This document shows, one piece after another, positions 1 to 8,097 of a DNA stretch of 64,000 nt. The position numbers were made by a program, and so were the translations under genes. The notes beneath the pieces are model-generated. The model saw only the letters and a program-made list of their open reading frames with translations, had not been told where the DNA came from and ran no database searches. Each line of letters opens with the position of its first letter. The stretch's first letter is position 1. The stretch comes from Aequorivita vladivostokensis. Its GTDB lineage: Bacteria > Bacteroidota > Bacteroidia > Flavobacteriales > Flavobacteriaceae. Where the stretch lies: positions 186,001 through 250,000 of the forward strand of contig NZ_JSVU01000005.1 of the NCBI RefSeq assembly GCF_000952855.1. The letters run 5' to 3'.

Positions 1-735
1 AATCGTTCGGTGTTAATGCCACAAAACGAAACCATTAAAAAACTCATAACATTTGCTCCCACAAAAGATGCGGAGAAAGTTAGAAACGCCCTCTTTGCAG
101 TTGGTGGAGGCAATATTGGCAATTATGAAAATTGCAGTTTCAATATTGAGGGAAAAGGTAGTTTTAAGGGCAATGAAGCCTCCAATCCCGTAATCGGAAA
201 AAAGGGCGAAACACATTTTGAAGAAGAAACCCAAATTGGGATTACTTTTGCGAAACACATCCAAAGCAATATTTTAAAAGCCTTGTTTGAAGCGCATCCG
301 TACGAAGAAGTAGCTTATGAAATTACTACACTCGAAAACCAAAACCAACATTTGGGGATGGGAATGGTCGGAGAACTGGAACAAGGAATGGAAGAAAACG
401 AATTCTTAAAATTTCTAAAGAAAACCATGAAAACGGATTGCGTGCGGCATTCCGCATTGCTGGATAAACCAATTAAGAAGGTTGCGGTTCTCGGTGGAAG
501 CGGAGCTTTTGCAATCGATGCCGCAAAAAATGCGGGCGCCGATGCATTTATTTCGGCAGATTTTAAATACCACGACTTCTTTAAGGCAGAAAACACACTA
601 CTTTTGGCAGATATTGGACATTATGAAAGCGAACAGTTCACAAAAGAGCTTTTACATTCTTTCCTTAAGAAAAAAATTACTAATTTTGCAGTCCTTTTAT
701 CACAAATAAATACCAATCCTATTAGCTATTTATAA
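1..735 (+). CDS. Nif3-like dinuclear metal centre protein (5' end outside window)
   Basis: This is the C-terminal part of a Nif3/YbgI-family protein, a widely conserved ring-forming hexamer with a two-metal site whose reaction is not settled. The frame is open from base 1, so the true start lies upstream; an in-frame GTG at 10 is unlikely to be used. Visible family landmarks are the YqfO-type inserted domain (the segment around HPYEEVAYEI), the late motif ADFKYHDFF, and DIGHYESE, whose His and Glu are the usual metal ligands. The stop is followed 3 bases later by the next gene, so the two are probably cotranscribed; this pairing is familiar from other Bacteroidota. Confidence 0.9.
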   Translation, partial: NRSVLMPQNETIKKLITFAPTKDAEKVRNALFAVGGGNIGNYENCSFNIEGKGSFKGNEASNPVIGKKGETHFEEETQIGITFAKHIQSNILKALFEAHPYEEVAYEITTLENQNQHLGMGMVGELEQGMEENEFLKFLKKTMKTDCVRHSALLDKPIKKVAVLGGSGAFAIDAAKNAGADAFISADFKYHDFFKAENTLLLADIGHYESEQFTKELLHSFLKKKITNFAVLLSQINTNPISYL

Positions 736-738
736 TTT

Positions 739-1521
739 ATGGCAACAAAAACCGAAGTTACTGTTGAAGAGAAGTTAAGAGCACTGTACGATTTGCAGCT
801 TATCGATTCCAGAATTGATGAAATAAGAAGCGTTCGTGGCGAACTTCCGCTGGAAGTGGAAGATCTTGAGGACGAGGTGGCAGGAATGAACACCCGTTTG
901 GAAAAGCTTAAGGCAGACCTTGAAGTAATTGAAGAGCAAATCAAGGAAAAAAAGAACAATATTGAAGAGTCTAAGGCTCTCATCAAGAAATATACTGCAC
1001 AACAGGATAATGTTCGAAATAATCGCGAATATAACTCCTTGAGTAAAGAAGTTGAATTCCAAGAGCTTGAAATTCAACTTGCGGAAAAAAACATCAAGGA
1101 ATATCGCGCACAGATTGAGCAAAAGAACCAAGTAATTGAAGAAACCAAAGGACGTTTTGACGAGCGCTCTGAGCATTTAAAGCACAAGCAAAACGAGCTG
1201 GACGAAATCTTGAAAGAGACCGAGAAGGAAGAGCAAACGCTTATCAAGGAATCTGAAAACTTTGAATCCCAAATTGAGCCTCGACTTATTAAAGCCTACA
1301 AACGCATTCGCACCAATGTGAAAAACGGTTTGGCCGTAGTTCCTGTGGAGCGTGGTGCTTCTGGAGGTTCTTTCTTTACCATTCCTCCACAAGTGCAAAT
1401 GGAGATTGCCGGTCGTAAAAAAATAATTACTGACGAGCACAGTGGACGAATCTTGGTCGATCCAGACTTGGCCGCCGAAGAGCGTGAAAAGATGGAAGCC
1501 AAATTTGCGAAGCTTAAATAA
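739..1521 (+). CDS. Coiled-coil protein of the C4 zinc-ribbon (DUF164) family, cysteines lost
   Basis: A 260-residue protein. Residues about 10-190 are charged heptad repeats expected to form a long antiparallel coiled coil. The C-terminal part keeps the family framework (GGSFFTIPPQ, then KKIITDEHSGRILVDP). In the family this part is a zinc ribbon with two CxxC pairs. Here the first pair reads ASGG and the second EHSG, and the whole protein has no cysteine, so it cannot bind zinc the usual way. The fold is probably kept. The cellular role is unknown; relatives act as chaperones or nucleic-acid binding factors. It follows the Nif3 gene by 3 bases and is ended by a hairpin terminator. Confidence 0.85.
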   Translation: MATKTEVTVEEKLRALYDLQLIDSRIDEIRSVRGELPLEVEDLEDEVAGMNTRLEKLKADLEVIEEQIKEKKNNIEESKALIKKYTAQQDNVRNNREYNSLSKEVEFQELEIQLAEKNIKEYRAQIEQKNQVIEETKGRFDERSEHLKHKQNELDEILKETEKEEQTLIKESENFESQIEPRLIKAYKRIRTNVKNGLAVVPVERGASGGSFFTIPPQVQMEIAGRKKIITDEHSGRILVDPDLAAEEREKMEAKFAKLK

Positions 1522-1544
1522 AAGAATATCCTTAAATATAACAT

Positions 1545-1573
1545 AGCCTTCACATATTGTGAGGGCTTTTTTT
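1545..1573 (+). terminator. Rho-independent terminator after the zinc-ribbon-like gene
   Basis: A 9-bp stem (AGCCTTCAC pairing with GTGAGGGCT, one G-T pair) with a short AT loop is followed by seven T. It lies 23 bases after the stop codon at 1521 and ends the Nif3 operon. Confidence 0.8.
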
Positions 1574-1630
1574 GTACTTTAAATGCAAGGTTTTCCAGTT
1601 GAAGAAGACCAATTACAGAAAATAATCACT

Positions 1631-2302
1631 ATGAAAAAAATCACATTTCTTATTGCAGGTATTTTATTGTTCTCGGTTCCGGGAGCCTGCAAGCCTTCAA
1701 ACGATAGCAATAAACAGGCTGAAGCCATTGCCCAAAAAGAACAAACCCCCGTACAGACTGAAACCGTTGAGGGTTTAAAAAAAGCGTATTTTGCAAGTGG
1801 TTGCTTTTGGTGCGTGGAAGCTATTTATGAAAGCGTAAAGGGCGTAAAGGAAGCCATTTCCGGCTACAGCGGCGGCGAAACGAAAAACCCAACTTATCAA
1901 AACCACGCTGACCACGCCGAAGCGGTAGAGGTTATTTACGACCCCGTAGTTGTGAGTTTCAGCCAATTGGTTGATGTGTATTTCGGCTCACAGAATATAA
2001 CTCAGGTAAACGGTCAAGGCCCTGACCACGGCACATCCTATCGTTCCATTATTTTTTACCAGAATGATGCTGAAAAGAAAATAATTGATGAAAAGATTTC
2101 CGCATTAAATAAGCAATTGAATGGCGACAAAGTTGCTGCACAGGTTTTGCCTTTTCAAAAATTTTGGAAAGCTGAGGCGTACCACCAAAATTACGAGCGG
2201 AACAACCCCGATAATCCGTACATTCAAAATGTTTCCATTCCGCGGTTAAATCGATTTAAGGAGAAGTTTCCGGAGTTATTAAAAGAGGATTCCACCCATT
2301 AA
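1631..2302 (+). CDS. msrA: Peptide-methionine (S)-S-oxide reductase, lipoprotein form
   Basis: MsrA reduces methionine-S-sulfoxide in proteins. The ATG at 1631 is chosen because it begins a lipoprotein signal peptide (MKKITF, hydrophobic stretch, lipobox PGAC at about residue 20); an upstream ATG at 1583 would spoil it. After a low-complexity linker the catalytic domain starts at about residue 53 with GCFWCVE, which holds the active cysteine, and continues with the GYSGG and HAEAVEV motifs. The mature enzyme is therefore lipid-anchored outside the cytoplasm. The only cysteines besides the lipobox are the two in GCFWC; there is no C-terminal resolving cysteine, so recycling may use that pair or an external thiol. 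Single gene with its own terminator. Confidence 0.92.
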   Translation: MKKITFLIAGILLFSVPGACKPSNDSNKQAEAIAQKEQTPVQTETVEGLKKAYFASGCFWCVEAIYESVKGVKEAISGYSGGETKNPTYQNHADHAEAVEVIYDPVVVSFSQLVDVYFGSQNITQVNGQGPDHGTSYRSIIFYQNDAEKKIIDEKISALNKQLNGDKVAAQVLPFQKFWKAEAYHQNYERNNPDNPYIQNVSIPRLNRFKEKFPELLKEDSTH

Positions 2303-2320
2303 TTTTATAAAAATAAACCA

Positions 2321-3142
2321 TTACAATTCCACAGCTTCGGTTGTGGAATTTTTTGTTGCTTTCACTTCAAAAACCAAAGGATACATTTTGTTGGGGAGCT
2401 CAAACATTCCTTCTTCATTTTTTATTAGTCCCGGAAATATATCATAAGGAGAAGCATCATGTTCTTTTAGATATTCTATTTGAAGTCCTGCTTCGGCAAG
2501 CGAAGATATCACTTCACCCAAACTATGGTTCCAGCCATATTCCTTGCTCACCATTTTTGAATTTTTATCGGCATACGTACCTTGGTATTCCTCATAAATC
2601 GCTTCTTTTTGTTGGTAGCCATATTTCATAATTGGTGGCGAAACAGTATAATCAAAGATCCAAGCAATGGGATGGAATTCTACAATATAAAAAAATCCGC
2701 CGGGCTTTAACCGTTCCGAAATCATCTGCGCCTACGGTTTTAAATCGGGCAACCAACCTATCGTTCCGTAGCTTGTAAAAACAATATCAAATTTTTCGGA
2801 AACAAATTGTGAAGTATCCAAAACATTGCAACAAACAAACTTCGCATCAAGTTTCAATTCTGTGTTCAATTGCTTTGCCAATTTGATTGCTTCATCAGAA
2901 ATATCAACGCCCGTACATTTGGCACCCATTCGCGCAAGACTTAGCGTATCCTGCCCAAAATGACACTGAAGATGCAAAATATTTTGTCCACAAACCTCGC
3001 CAAAGGCTTCCATTTCGTATTTATTCAGCGATGACTTGCCTTTTCTAAAATTGGCCAAATCATAAAATTCACTATCGGCATGCACAGGAACTTTGGCATT
3101 CCAAGTATTGCGATTGGTTTCAAACATTTCTGCTTCATTCAT
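2321..3142 (-). pseudogene. Class I SAM-dependent methyltransferase interrupted by an amber codon
   Basis: The minus strand encodes one continuous methyltransferase of about 272 residues except for a single in-frame TAG at 2734-2732. Upstream of it (start at 3142) are the Rossmann-fold pieces ILHLQCHFGQD, GVDISDEAI and DIVFTSYGTIGWLPDLKP. Downstream, in the same frame, the protein goes on with AQMISERLKPGGFFYIVEF and a normal C-terminal half. Families of this kind usually have tryptophan at the stop position, so TGG to TAG is the simplest explanation. Both halves are otherwise intact, which points to a recent mutation, a sequencing error, or suppression. The first half alone has the SAM site but lacks the C-terminal substrate region. 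The substrate is not known. Confidence 0.85.
2324..2356 (+). terminator. Terminator of msrA, formed from the end of the opposing gene
   Basis: AATTCCACA pairs with TGTGGAATT over a 7-base loop, followed by a T run. The hairpin DNA is also the last coding bases of the convergent methyltransferase pseudogene. Confidence 0.7.
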
Positions 3143-3299
3143 TTTCTTAAATTTTAATAATTAAGCTCTAACACAAAAAAAATATTCGATAACATTTTTC
3201 AAATTTATTTACGATTTTCGTTAAACATCGGTTAAAATAATTTAAATCTGAAATGTTTTGTTGTAGTTTTAGAAATACTAACTTTAAAAAACTAAAATT

Positions 3300-3458
3300 A
3301 TGGGTGACATCATCTGGTTAATTGTAGTACTCCTTATTATAGGATGGCTCGTAGGTTACTTCGGTTTCGGTGAAGCTGTTGGAAGCCTAATTCACATTTT
3401 ACTGGTCTTAGCAATTATTGGTATTCTGTACCGATTAGCAACTGGCCGCAGACCTTAA
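3300..3458 (+). CDS. Small two-helix membrane protein (lmo0937/DUF5670-like)
   Basis: A 52-residue ORF. It starts MGDIIWLIVVLL, has two hydrophobic helices (about residues 4-19 and 30-44) separated by GYFGFGEAVGS, and ends with a basic tail. This matches the short lmo0937-family membrane proteins common in Bacteroidota and Firmicutes, whose function is unknown but which often appear among stress-responsive genes. The next small lipoprotein gene follows after 36 bases, so they are likely cotranscribed. The AT-rich 157-base upstream region holds no recognisable gene. Confidence 0.75.
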   Translation: MGDIIWLIVVLLIIGWLVGYFGFGEAVGSLIHILLVLAIIGILYRLATGRRP

Positions 3459-3494
3459 TCAATTTTAATTTTAACCCTTAAACAACAAACTAAT

Positions 3495-3626
3495 ATGAAA
3501 AAAGTATTCTTAATTTTATTTGCAGCAGGCTTGATGGCAACAAGCTTTACTAGCTGCCGCGAAAACAAAACCGTAGGCGACGAAGTTGAAGACGTAGCAG
3601 ACGATATTGAAGATGCTGTAGATTAA
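3495..3626 (+). CDS. Small acidic lipoprotein
   Basis: A 43-residue ORF with a clear lipoprotein signal (MKKVFLILFAAGLMATSFTSC, lipobox FTSC at residue 21). The mature peptide is only 23 residues and very acidic, with a DEVEDVADDIEDAVD tail. It has the look of an entericidin-like or stress-induced small lipoprotein, but I cannot assign a function. It sits just after the two-helix membrane protein and before a bidirectional-looking terminator. Confidence 0.7.
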   Translation: MKKVFLILFAAGLMATSFTSCRENKTVGDEVEDVADDIEDAVD

Positions 3627-3648
3627 TTTTATCTATATATCCATAAAA

Positions 3649-3680
3649 GTCCTTCCAGTTAATCTTGGGAGGGCTTTTTC
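3649..3680. terminator. Hairpin terminator between convergent genes
   Basis: GTCCTTCC pairs with GGGAGGGC (8 bp with two G-T pairs, 10-base loop), followed by five T on the plus strand. It overlaps the end of the minus-strand acetyltransferase gene. Confidence 0.65.
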
Positions 3681-3961
3681 TTTTTGGCCTCGTTTGCCAC
3701 TATGGATTTCCATTCAGAATGTTTTTCAATATAATTCTTTGTGAAGGGACAAACGGGAATAACTTTCAGTCCTCTTAATTCTATTTGCAGTAAAACCTTT
3801 TCGGTCATTTCACTGGCTATACCCCTGCCCGAAAGTTCCTCGGGCACCTCGGTATGGTTTAAAGATAAAATACCGGGTTGCACCGAATATTCAATAATTG
3901 CGTTATAGCCATCAACCTCGGCTTCAAATCTATTTTCCTCTTTATTGTCAATTACACGCAT
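3659..3961 (-). CDS. Short GNAT-fold acetyltransferase (YidJ/Gtn-like)
   Basis: A 100-residue protein of the compact N-acetyltransferase type (PF14542-like). The core reads NHTEVPEELSGRGIASEM, containing the acetyl-CoA pyrophosphate loop (GRGIA), then VIPVCPFTKNYIEKH, the typical C-terminal cysteine-containing segment. Relatives are predicted acetyltransferases of unknown substrate. Convergent with the small lipoprotein gene and divergent from the next lipoprotein gene. Confidence 0.8.
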   Translation of the reverse strand: MRVIDNKEENRFEAEVDGYNAIIEYSVQPGILSLNHTEVPEELSGRGIASEMTEKVLLQIELRGLKVIPVCPFTKNYIEKHSEWKSIVANEAKKKKPSQD

Positions 3962-4054
3962 GCCTTTGGGAGTTTATTGATTGAATACAATAAAAATACA
4001 AAAAATATGAAAGCCAAAAGTATTCCTTACTTTTACAAAAAAACTTATCAATTT

Positions 4055-4753
4055 ATGAAGATCATCTGTACCGCAGTAATAGTAATGGTAGTCCTAGCCG
4101 GCTGCAATAACAATCAAAAGTCAAAGGAAGCTTCCGCCGAAAAATCATTTATGAACAGTGACTCACTGAGCAACCTCACTAATGTCCAACGCATAGCAAA
4201 TGCGAATGGTTACGAAGCGTGGAAAGATGTTTCAGAAATCTCATTTACCTTTAATGTGGATCGCGGCGGGAATCATTTTGAACGCTCGTGGACCTGGAAT
4301 CCTAAGACAAGTGATATAAAAATGGTTTCCCAAAAAGACACCGTACGATATAACAGAACCAAAATGGACAGTCTGAGCATGAAAACTGACGCAGCCTTTA
4401 TAAACGATAAATACTGGCTTCTCGCCCCCTTTCAATTGGTCTGGGATGATGGAATTACAGTTTCAGAGAAAGAACATACCGTGGCGCCCATTTCCAAAGA
4501 CACCCTAAGCCAACTAACCATCGTTTATGGAAATGAGGGCGGCTATACGCCCGGCGATGCATACGATTTTTTTTATGATGAAAATTTCAAAATAAAGGAA
4601 TGGAACTATAGAAAAGGAAATGCCGAAACTCCCTCTATGAGTACTACTTGGGAGGATTATGAAAATTTCAACGGAATAGAAATTGCAAAAATGCACAAGG
4701 ATAGCACGGGTAACTTCAAATTGTATTTTACCGATATTTCGGTGAAAAAATAA
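4055..4753 (+). CDS. Conserved lipoprotein of unknown function
   Basis: About 232 residues. The ATG at 4055 gives a proper lipoprotein signal (MKIICTAVIVMVVLAGC, lipobox LAGC); an in-frame ATG at 4007 would add 16 residues before it and is less likely. The mature part is soluble, beta-rich in appearance and has repeated W/D-rich stretches (RSWTWNPKTSD, PFQLVWDDG, STTWEDYENFNG). It is probably attached to the outer or inner membrane facing the periplasm. I do not recognise a named family with confidence. It stands alone; the kynurenine promoter begins just after its stop. Confidence 0.7.
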   Translation: MKIICTAVIVMVVLAGCNNNQKSKEASAEKSFMNSDSLSNLTNVQRIANANGYEAWKDVSEISFTFNVDRGGNHFERSWTWNPKTSDIKMVSQKDTVRYNRTKMDSLSMKTDAAFINDKYWLLAPFQLVWDDGITVSEKEHTVAPISKDTLSQLTIVYGNEGGYTPGDAYDFFYDENFKIKEWNYRKGNAETPSMSTTWEDYENFNGIEIAKMHKDSTGNFKLYFTDISVKK

Positions 4754-4770
4754 GCTTGTAATTAGTTCCC

Positions 4771-4778
4771 TATTTTTG
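4771..4778 (+). promoter_or_regulatory. Predicted -7 promoter element of the kynurenine operon
   Basis: TATTTTTG matches the Bacteroidota -7 consensus TAnnTTTG, 28 bases before the kynU start. No convincing -33 element is visible at the usual spacing. Confidence 0.55.
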
Positions 4779-4805
4779 TTAAAATCCAAAACCCAACCCA
4801 TTCAA

Positions 4806-6071
4806 ATGTTTCAAAATTCCTTAGAATACGCAAAAAAGCATGATGCCGAAGATACTTTGGCCGCTTTCCGAAATAAATTCCACATTCCCAAAGATACCAC
4901 TGGCAAAGAACTTATTTATCTCTGCGGAAATTCCCTCGGCTTGCAACCAAAAATCACTTCAGAATATATAAAGGAAGAGCTTGCAGATTGGGCAAATCTG
5001 GGTGTTGAAGGCCACGTGGAAGGAAAACATCCGTGGCTTCCATACCACGAATTCCTTACCGAAAACATGGCGAAAATCGTTGGCGCAAAACCTTCGGAAG
5101 TTGTGGTGATGAATACGCTGACGACGAACCTTCATTTAATGATGGTTTCCTTTTACCAGCCTACAAAAACAAAATATAAAATTGTGGTTGAAAGCGACGC
5201 TTTCCCAAGCGATAAATACGCCGTTGAAAGCCAACTCAAATTCCACGGTTTCGACCCAAAAGACGGATTGATTCTTTGGAAACCCCGAAAAGGCGAGGAA
5301 CTCTGCCGTTTTGAGGATTTGGAAGAAATTATGAAAACCCACGGCAACGAAATCGCTTTGTTGATGATAGGCAGCACCAATTATTATACAGGACAATCCT
5401 TTCCCCTGAAAAAAATTACCGAACTCGGCCATAAATATAATTGCAAGGTAGGTTTCGATTTGGCACACGGCGCAGGAAATATTCAGCCAAATCTACACGA
5501 AACTGGAGCCGATTTTGCCGTTTGGTGTACCTATAAATATTTAAACAGCGGCCCGGGAAGTCTTGGCGGGTGCTTTGTGCACGAACGTCACGCAAACAAT
5601 GAAAAATTGAACCGTTTTGCAGGCTGGTGGGGGCACAACAAAAAAACGCGTTTCAATATGCGCCAAGGGTTTGATGCGCTTCCCGGAGCCGAGGGTTGGC
5701 AACTCAGCAATCCGCCGATACTTTCAATGGCTGCCATTCGTGCTTCTTTGGATACTTTTGCGGAAGCGGGTTTTGAAAACCTTCGGAAGAAATCTGAAAA
5801 ACTCACGGGCTATTTGGAGTTTTTGTTAGACGAAATGAAAAATGATGCAATCAACGTAATCACTCCAAGAAATCCCGAAGAACGTGGCTGCCAACTTTCA
5901 ATTCAAGTGAAAAATGCCGATAAAAATTTACACACAAAATTGACCGAAACTGGCGTAATTAGTGATTGGCGTGAGCCCGACGTAATCCGTGTAGCCCCTG
6001 CCCCACTTTACAATAGTTTTGAGGATGTGTATCGTTTTTCGGAAAAATTAAAAGATGTTTTGAAGAATTGA
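4806..6071 (+). CDS. kynU: Kynureninase
   Basis: A 421-residue fold-type I PLP enzyme that splits 3-hydroxykynurenine to 3-hydroxyanthranilate and alanine (or kynurenine to anthranilate). Landmarks are LCGNSLGLQPK near the N-terminus, the cofactor region FDLAHGAGNI, and the PLP-lysine segment VWCTYKYLNSGPG at about residue 250. Length and motifs fit the family throughout. The ATG at 4806 is chosen over one ten codons upstream, because the latter would fall at the promoter. First gene of the kynurenine operon; a 101-base spacer of inverted 7-bp words separates it from kmo. Confidence 0.95.
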   Translation: MFQNSLEYAKKHDAEDTLAAFRNKFHIPKDTTGKELIYLCGNSLGLQPKITSEYIKEELADWANLGVEGHVEGKHPWLPYHEFLTENMAKIVGAKPSEVVVMNTLTTNLHLMMVSFYQPTKTKYKIVVESDAFPSDKYAVESQLKFHGFDPKDGLILWKPRKGEELCRFEDLEEIMKTHGNEIALLMIGSTNYYTGQSFPLKKITELGHKYNCKVGFDLAHGAGNIQPNLHETGADFAVWCTYKYLNSGPGSLGGCFVHERHANNEKLNRFAGWWGHNKKTRFNMRQGFDALPGAEGWQLSNPPILSMAAIRASLDTFAEAGFENLRKKSEKLTGYLEFLLDEMKNDAINVITPRNPEERGCQLSIQVKNADKNLHTKLTETGVISDWREPDVIRVAPAPLYNSFEDVYRFSEKLKDVLKN

Positions 6072-6072
6072 C

Positions 6073-6156
6073 ATACGACTTTAAGACTTTGGACGTAAGA
6101 CCCTTTTGCAATCATTAATAGTCCTATGTCTTATGTCTTACCGTCATAAGTCATAA
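6073..6156. repeat. Inverted pair of 7-bp word arrays between kynU and kmo
   Basis: Right arm 6121-6156 is five words of lengths 7, 7, 8, 7, 7, each beginning GTC (first word GTCCTAT, last GTCATAA). Left arm 6073-6101 holds four such words on the minus strand, with lengths 7, 7, 8, 7 counted from the centre (for example GTCTTAC, GTCCAAA). The arms could fold into a long imperfect hairpin in the transcript. Confidence 0.75.
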
Positions 6157-6172
6157 AAAATAATTATAAACA

Positions 6173-7576
6173 ATGAACAAAATCCTAATCATCGGCGCAG
6201 GCCTCTGCGGGAGCCTTCTCGCATTGCGAATGGCACAGCGTGGCTATGAAATAACCCTGGTTGAAAAACGCCCCGATTTGCGCAAAGTAACCCAAGATGC
6301 CGGACGTTCCATTAACTTGGCCTTGAGCGATCGCGGGTTGCGCGGTTTAAGGCTTGCGGGCGTTGAGGAAGAAGCCAAAAAACTCTGTATCCCAATGCAC
6401 GGCCGGATGATTCACGACAAAGCGGGAAACACTTTTTTGAGTCCTTATAGCGGCAGAAAAGACGAATACATCAATTCGATATCCAGGCCCGGACTGAATA
6501 TGCTTTTACTCGATGAAGCTGAAAAAATGCCGAACGTCAATATAATTTTCAACCACGCTTGTGAAGAAGTTGATTTGGAAAATGCTTCGGCAATATTCAA
6601 GGATTTCAATTCAAAAAAAGAAATAAAAATAGAAGCTGATGTAATTTTCGGTACTGATGGCGCAGGCTCGGCGGTTCGCAAAAGTATGTTTGAGAGTCAC
6701 AAGTTTCTTTTTAGTTTTTTGCAGCAATGGCTCAGCCACGGTTACAAAGAACTTGAAATTCCAGCCGCAGAAAACAACGGATATAGAACCTATAAAAACG
6801 CCTTGCACATTTGGCCGCGTGGCGAAGATATGCTGATTGCCCTGCCAAATCTGGATGGAAGTTTTACCGTTACGTTATTTCTGCCGTATGAAAACAGCGA
6901 TTACTGTTTTGCAAATTTGACTACGCCAGAAATGGTGCACGAATATTTCAACAAAGAATTTCCCGATGTGGTAGAAATGATTCCAAACCTTGCAGAGGAA
7001 TTTTTCGGAAACCCAACTGGGCCTTTGGGAACTGTAAAATGTTCCCCTTGGAATAGTTTCGGAAAAGTGCTTTTAATGGGCGATGCCGCACACGCAATCG
7101 TTCCTTTTTACGGACAGGGAATGAATGCATCCTTTGAAGACGTGGTGGTTTTTGATGAAATTCTAGAGAAATATACTTCTGAAGAAAATATCAATTGGAA
7201 CAATCTTTTCAAGGAATACGAAGCCCTTCGGAAAAAAGATACAGACGCAATTGCAGATTTGGCTGTCGATAATTTCCACGAAATGAAAGAGCACACCGCA
7301 ATGGAAATTTTCCAAAGGAAAAGAAAGCTGGAAACCGCTTTTGAAGCAGAATTTCCCGACGAGTATTACAGCAAATATTCTTTGGTTACCTTTAAGGAAT
7401 CAATCACCTATTCAGAAGCATTGAAACGTGGACGCGCACAGGACAAAGCAATTTTAAATCTTTTGGACGACGGAAAAATTAAAGATGAAATGTCGCTAAA
7501 AGAAAAACTGGAACTGGTAAAAAAAGAAACCGAAGCCATTCTTCACGATGATGAAGTGGCCGGAAATTTAAAATAA
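6173..7576 (+). CDS. kmo: Kynurenine 3-monooxygenase
   Basis: A 467-residue FAD monooxygenase that hydroxylates L-kynurenine to 3-hydroxykynurenine with NADPH and O2. The N-terminus has the dinucleotide-binding motif IIGAGLCGSLLA and an acidic residue after the second strand (VEKR). The DG motif is TDGAGSAVRKS at about residue 160, and the second FAD motif is LLMGDAAHAIVPFYGQGMN at about residue 300. The bacterial enzyme lacks the membrane anchor of the mitochondrial one; its C-terminus here is charged. It provides the substrate for KynU and so links tryptophan breakdown to the aminomuconate route encoded downstream. Confidence 0.95.
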   Translation: MNKILIIGAGLCGSLLALRMAQRGYEITLVEKRPDLRKVTQDAGRSINLALSDRGLRGLRLAGVEEEAKKLCIPMHGRMIHDKAGNTFLSPYSGRKDEYINSISRPGLNMLLLDEAEKMPNVNIIFNHACEEVDLENASAIFKDFNSKKEIKIEADVIFGTDGAGSAVRKSMFESHKFLFSFLQQWLSHGYKELEIPAAENNGYRTYKNALHIWPRGEDMLIALPNLDGSFTVTLFLPYENSDYCFANLTTPEMVHEYFNKEFPDVVEMIPNLAEEFFGNPTGPLGTVKCSPWNSFGKVLLMGDAAHAIVPFYGQGMNASFEDVVVFDEILEKYTSEENINWNNLFKEYEALRKKDTDAIADLAVDNFHEMKEHTAMEIFQRKRKLETAFEAEFPDEYYSKYSLVTFKESITYSEALKRGRAQDKAILNLLDDGKIKDEMSLKEKLELVKKETEAILHDDEVAGNLK

Positions 7577-7582
7577 ACAAAA

Positions 7583-7655
7583 TGTCAGGCTGAGCGCAGT
7601 TGAAGCCCGATTGAAATTGTAACTTAAAAACACTTCGACTGCGCTCAGTGTGACA
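7583..7655. repeat. 23-bp inverted repeat in the kmo-deaminase spacer
   Basis: The arms 7583-7605 and 7633-7655 are inverted copies matching at 20 of 23 bases around the shared core TGAGCGCAGT, with a 27-base AT-rich loop. The stem would form in the operon transcript. Related single-arm sequences with the core CTGCGCTCA occur near 20572-20615 and at 62731-62741, so this is a dispersed element. Confidence 0.8.
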
Positions 7656-7668
7656 AAAAAGTAATAGA

Positions 7669-8097
7669 ATGAGTAACAAAAGCAGATTAGTAGAAGGAAA
7701 AGCAACGCCGCGCGGCGCATATCCACATGTAAAACGCGTGGGCGATTTTATATTTATAAGCGGAACAAGTTCGCGTCTGCCGGATAATACATTTGCCGGC
7801 GTTCATAAAATTGACGAAATGGGCACGATGCATTTCGATATAAAAGAACAAACCCGCGCCGTGCTTGAAAACATAAAAGATTATTTAGCCACCGAAGGCG
7901 CAACAATGGCAGATGTTGTGGACGTAACAAGTTTTTTGGTAAATATGAATGACTTTGCAGGTTACAATCAGGTTTACGCTGAGTATTTTAATAAAGAAAC
8001 GGGACCAACGCGCACTACCGTTGCCGTGCATCAATTGCCGCATCCTTATTTGGTTGTGGAGATTAAGGCGATGGCTTATTCTCCAGTTAAGAGTTAA
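7669..8097 (+). CDS. RidA-family 2-aminomuconate deaminase
   Basis: A 142-residue member of the YjgF/YER057c/UK114 (RidA) superfamily. In kynurenine or nitrobenzoate clusters this family converts 2-aminomuconate to 4-oxalocrotonate. The sequence shows the opening [23 protein letters not shown], the conserved middle [12 protein letters not shown], and the C-terminal [13 protein letters not shown] strand. Proper RidA proteins have a late arginine that binds the substrate carboxylate; here the position falls near GPTRTTVAV. The assignment as a specific deaminase rests mainly on its neighbours kmo and the semialdehyde dehydrogenase. Confidence 0.88.
   Translation: MSNKSRLVEGKATPRGAYPHVKRVGDFIFISGTSSRLPDNTFAGVHKIDEMGTMHFDIKEQTRAVLENIKDYLATEGATMADVVDVTSFLVNMNDFAGYNQVYAEYFNKETGPTRTTVAVHQLPHPYLVVEIKAMAYSPVKS

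Noticed and set aside
6073-6156. Word arrays considered as CRISPR repeats
   Set aside because: Units are 7 bp, contiguous and degenerate, without spacers or cas genes.
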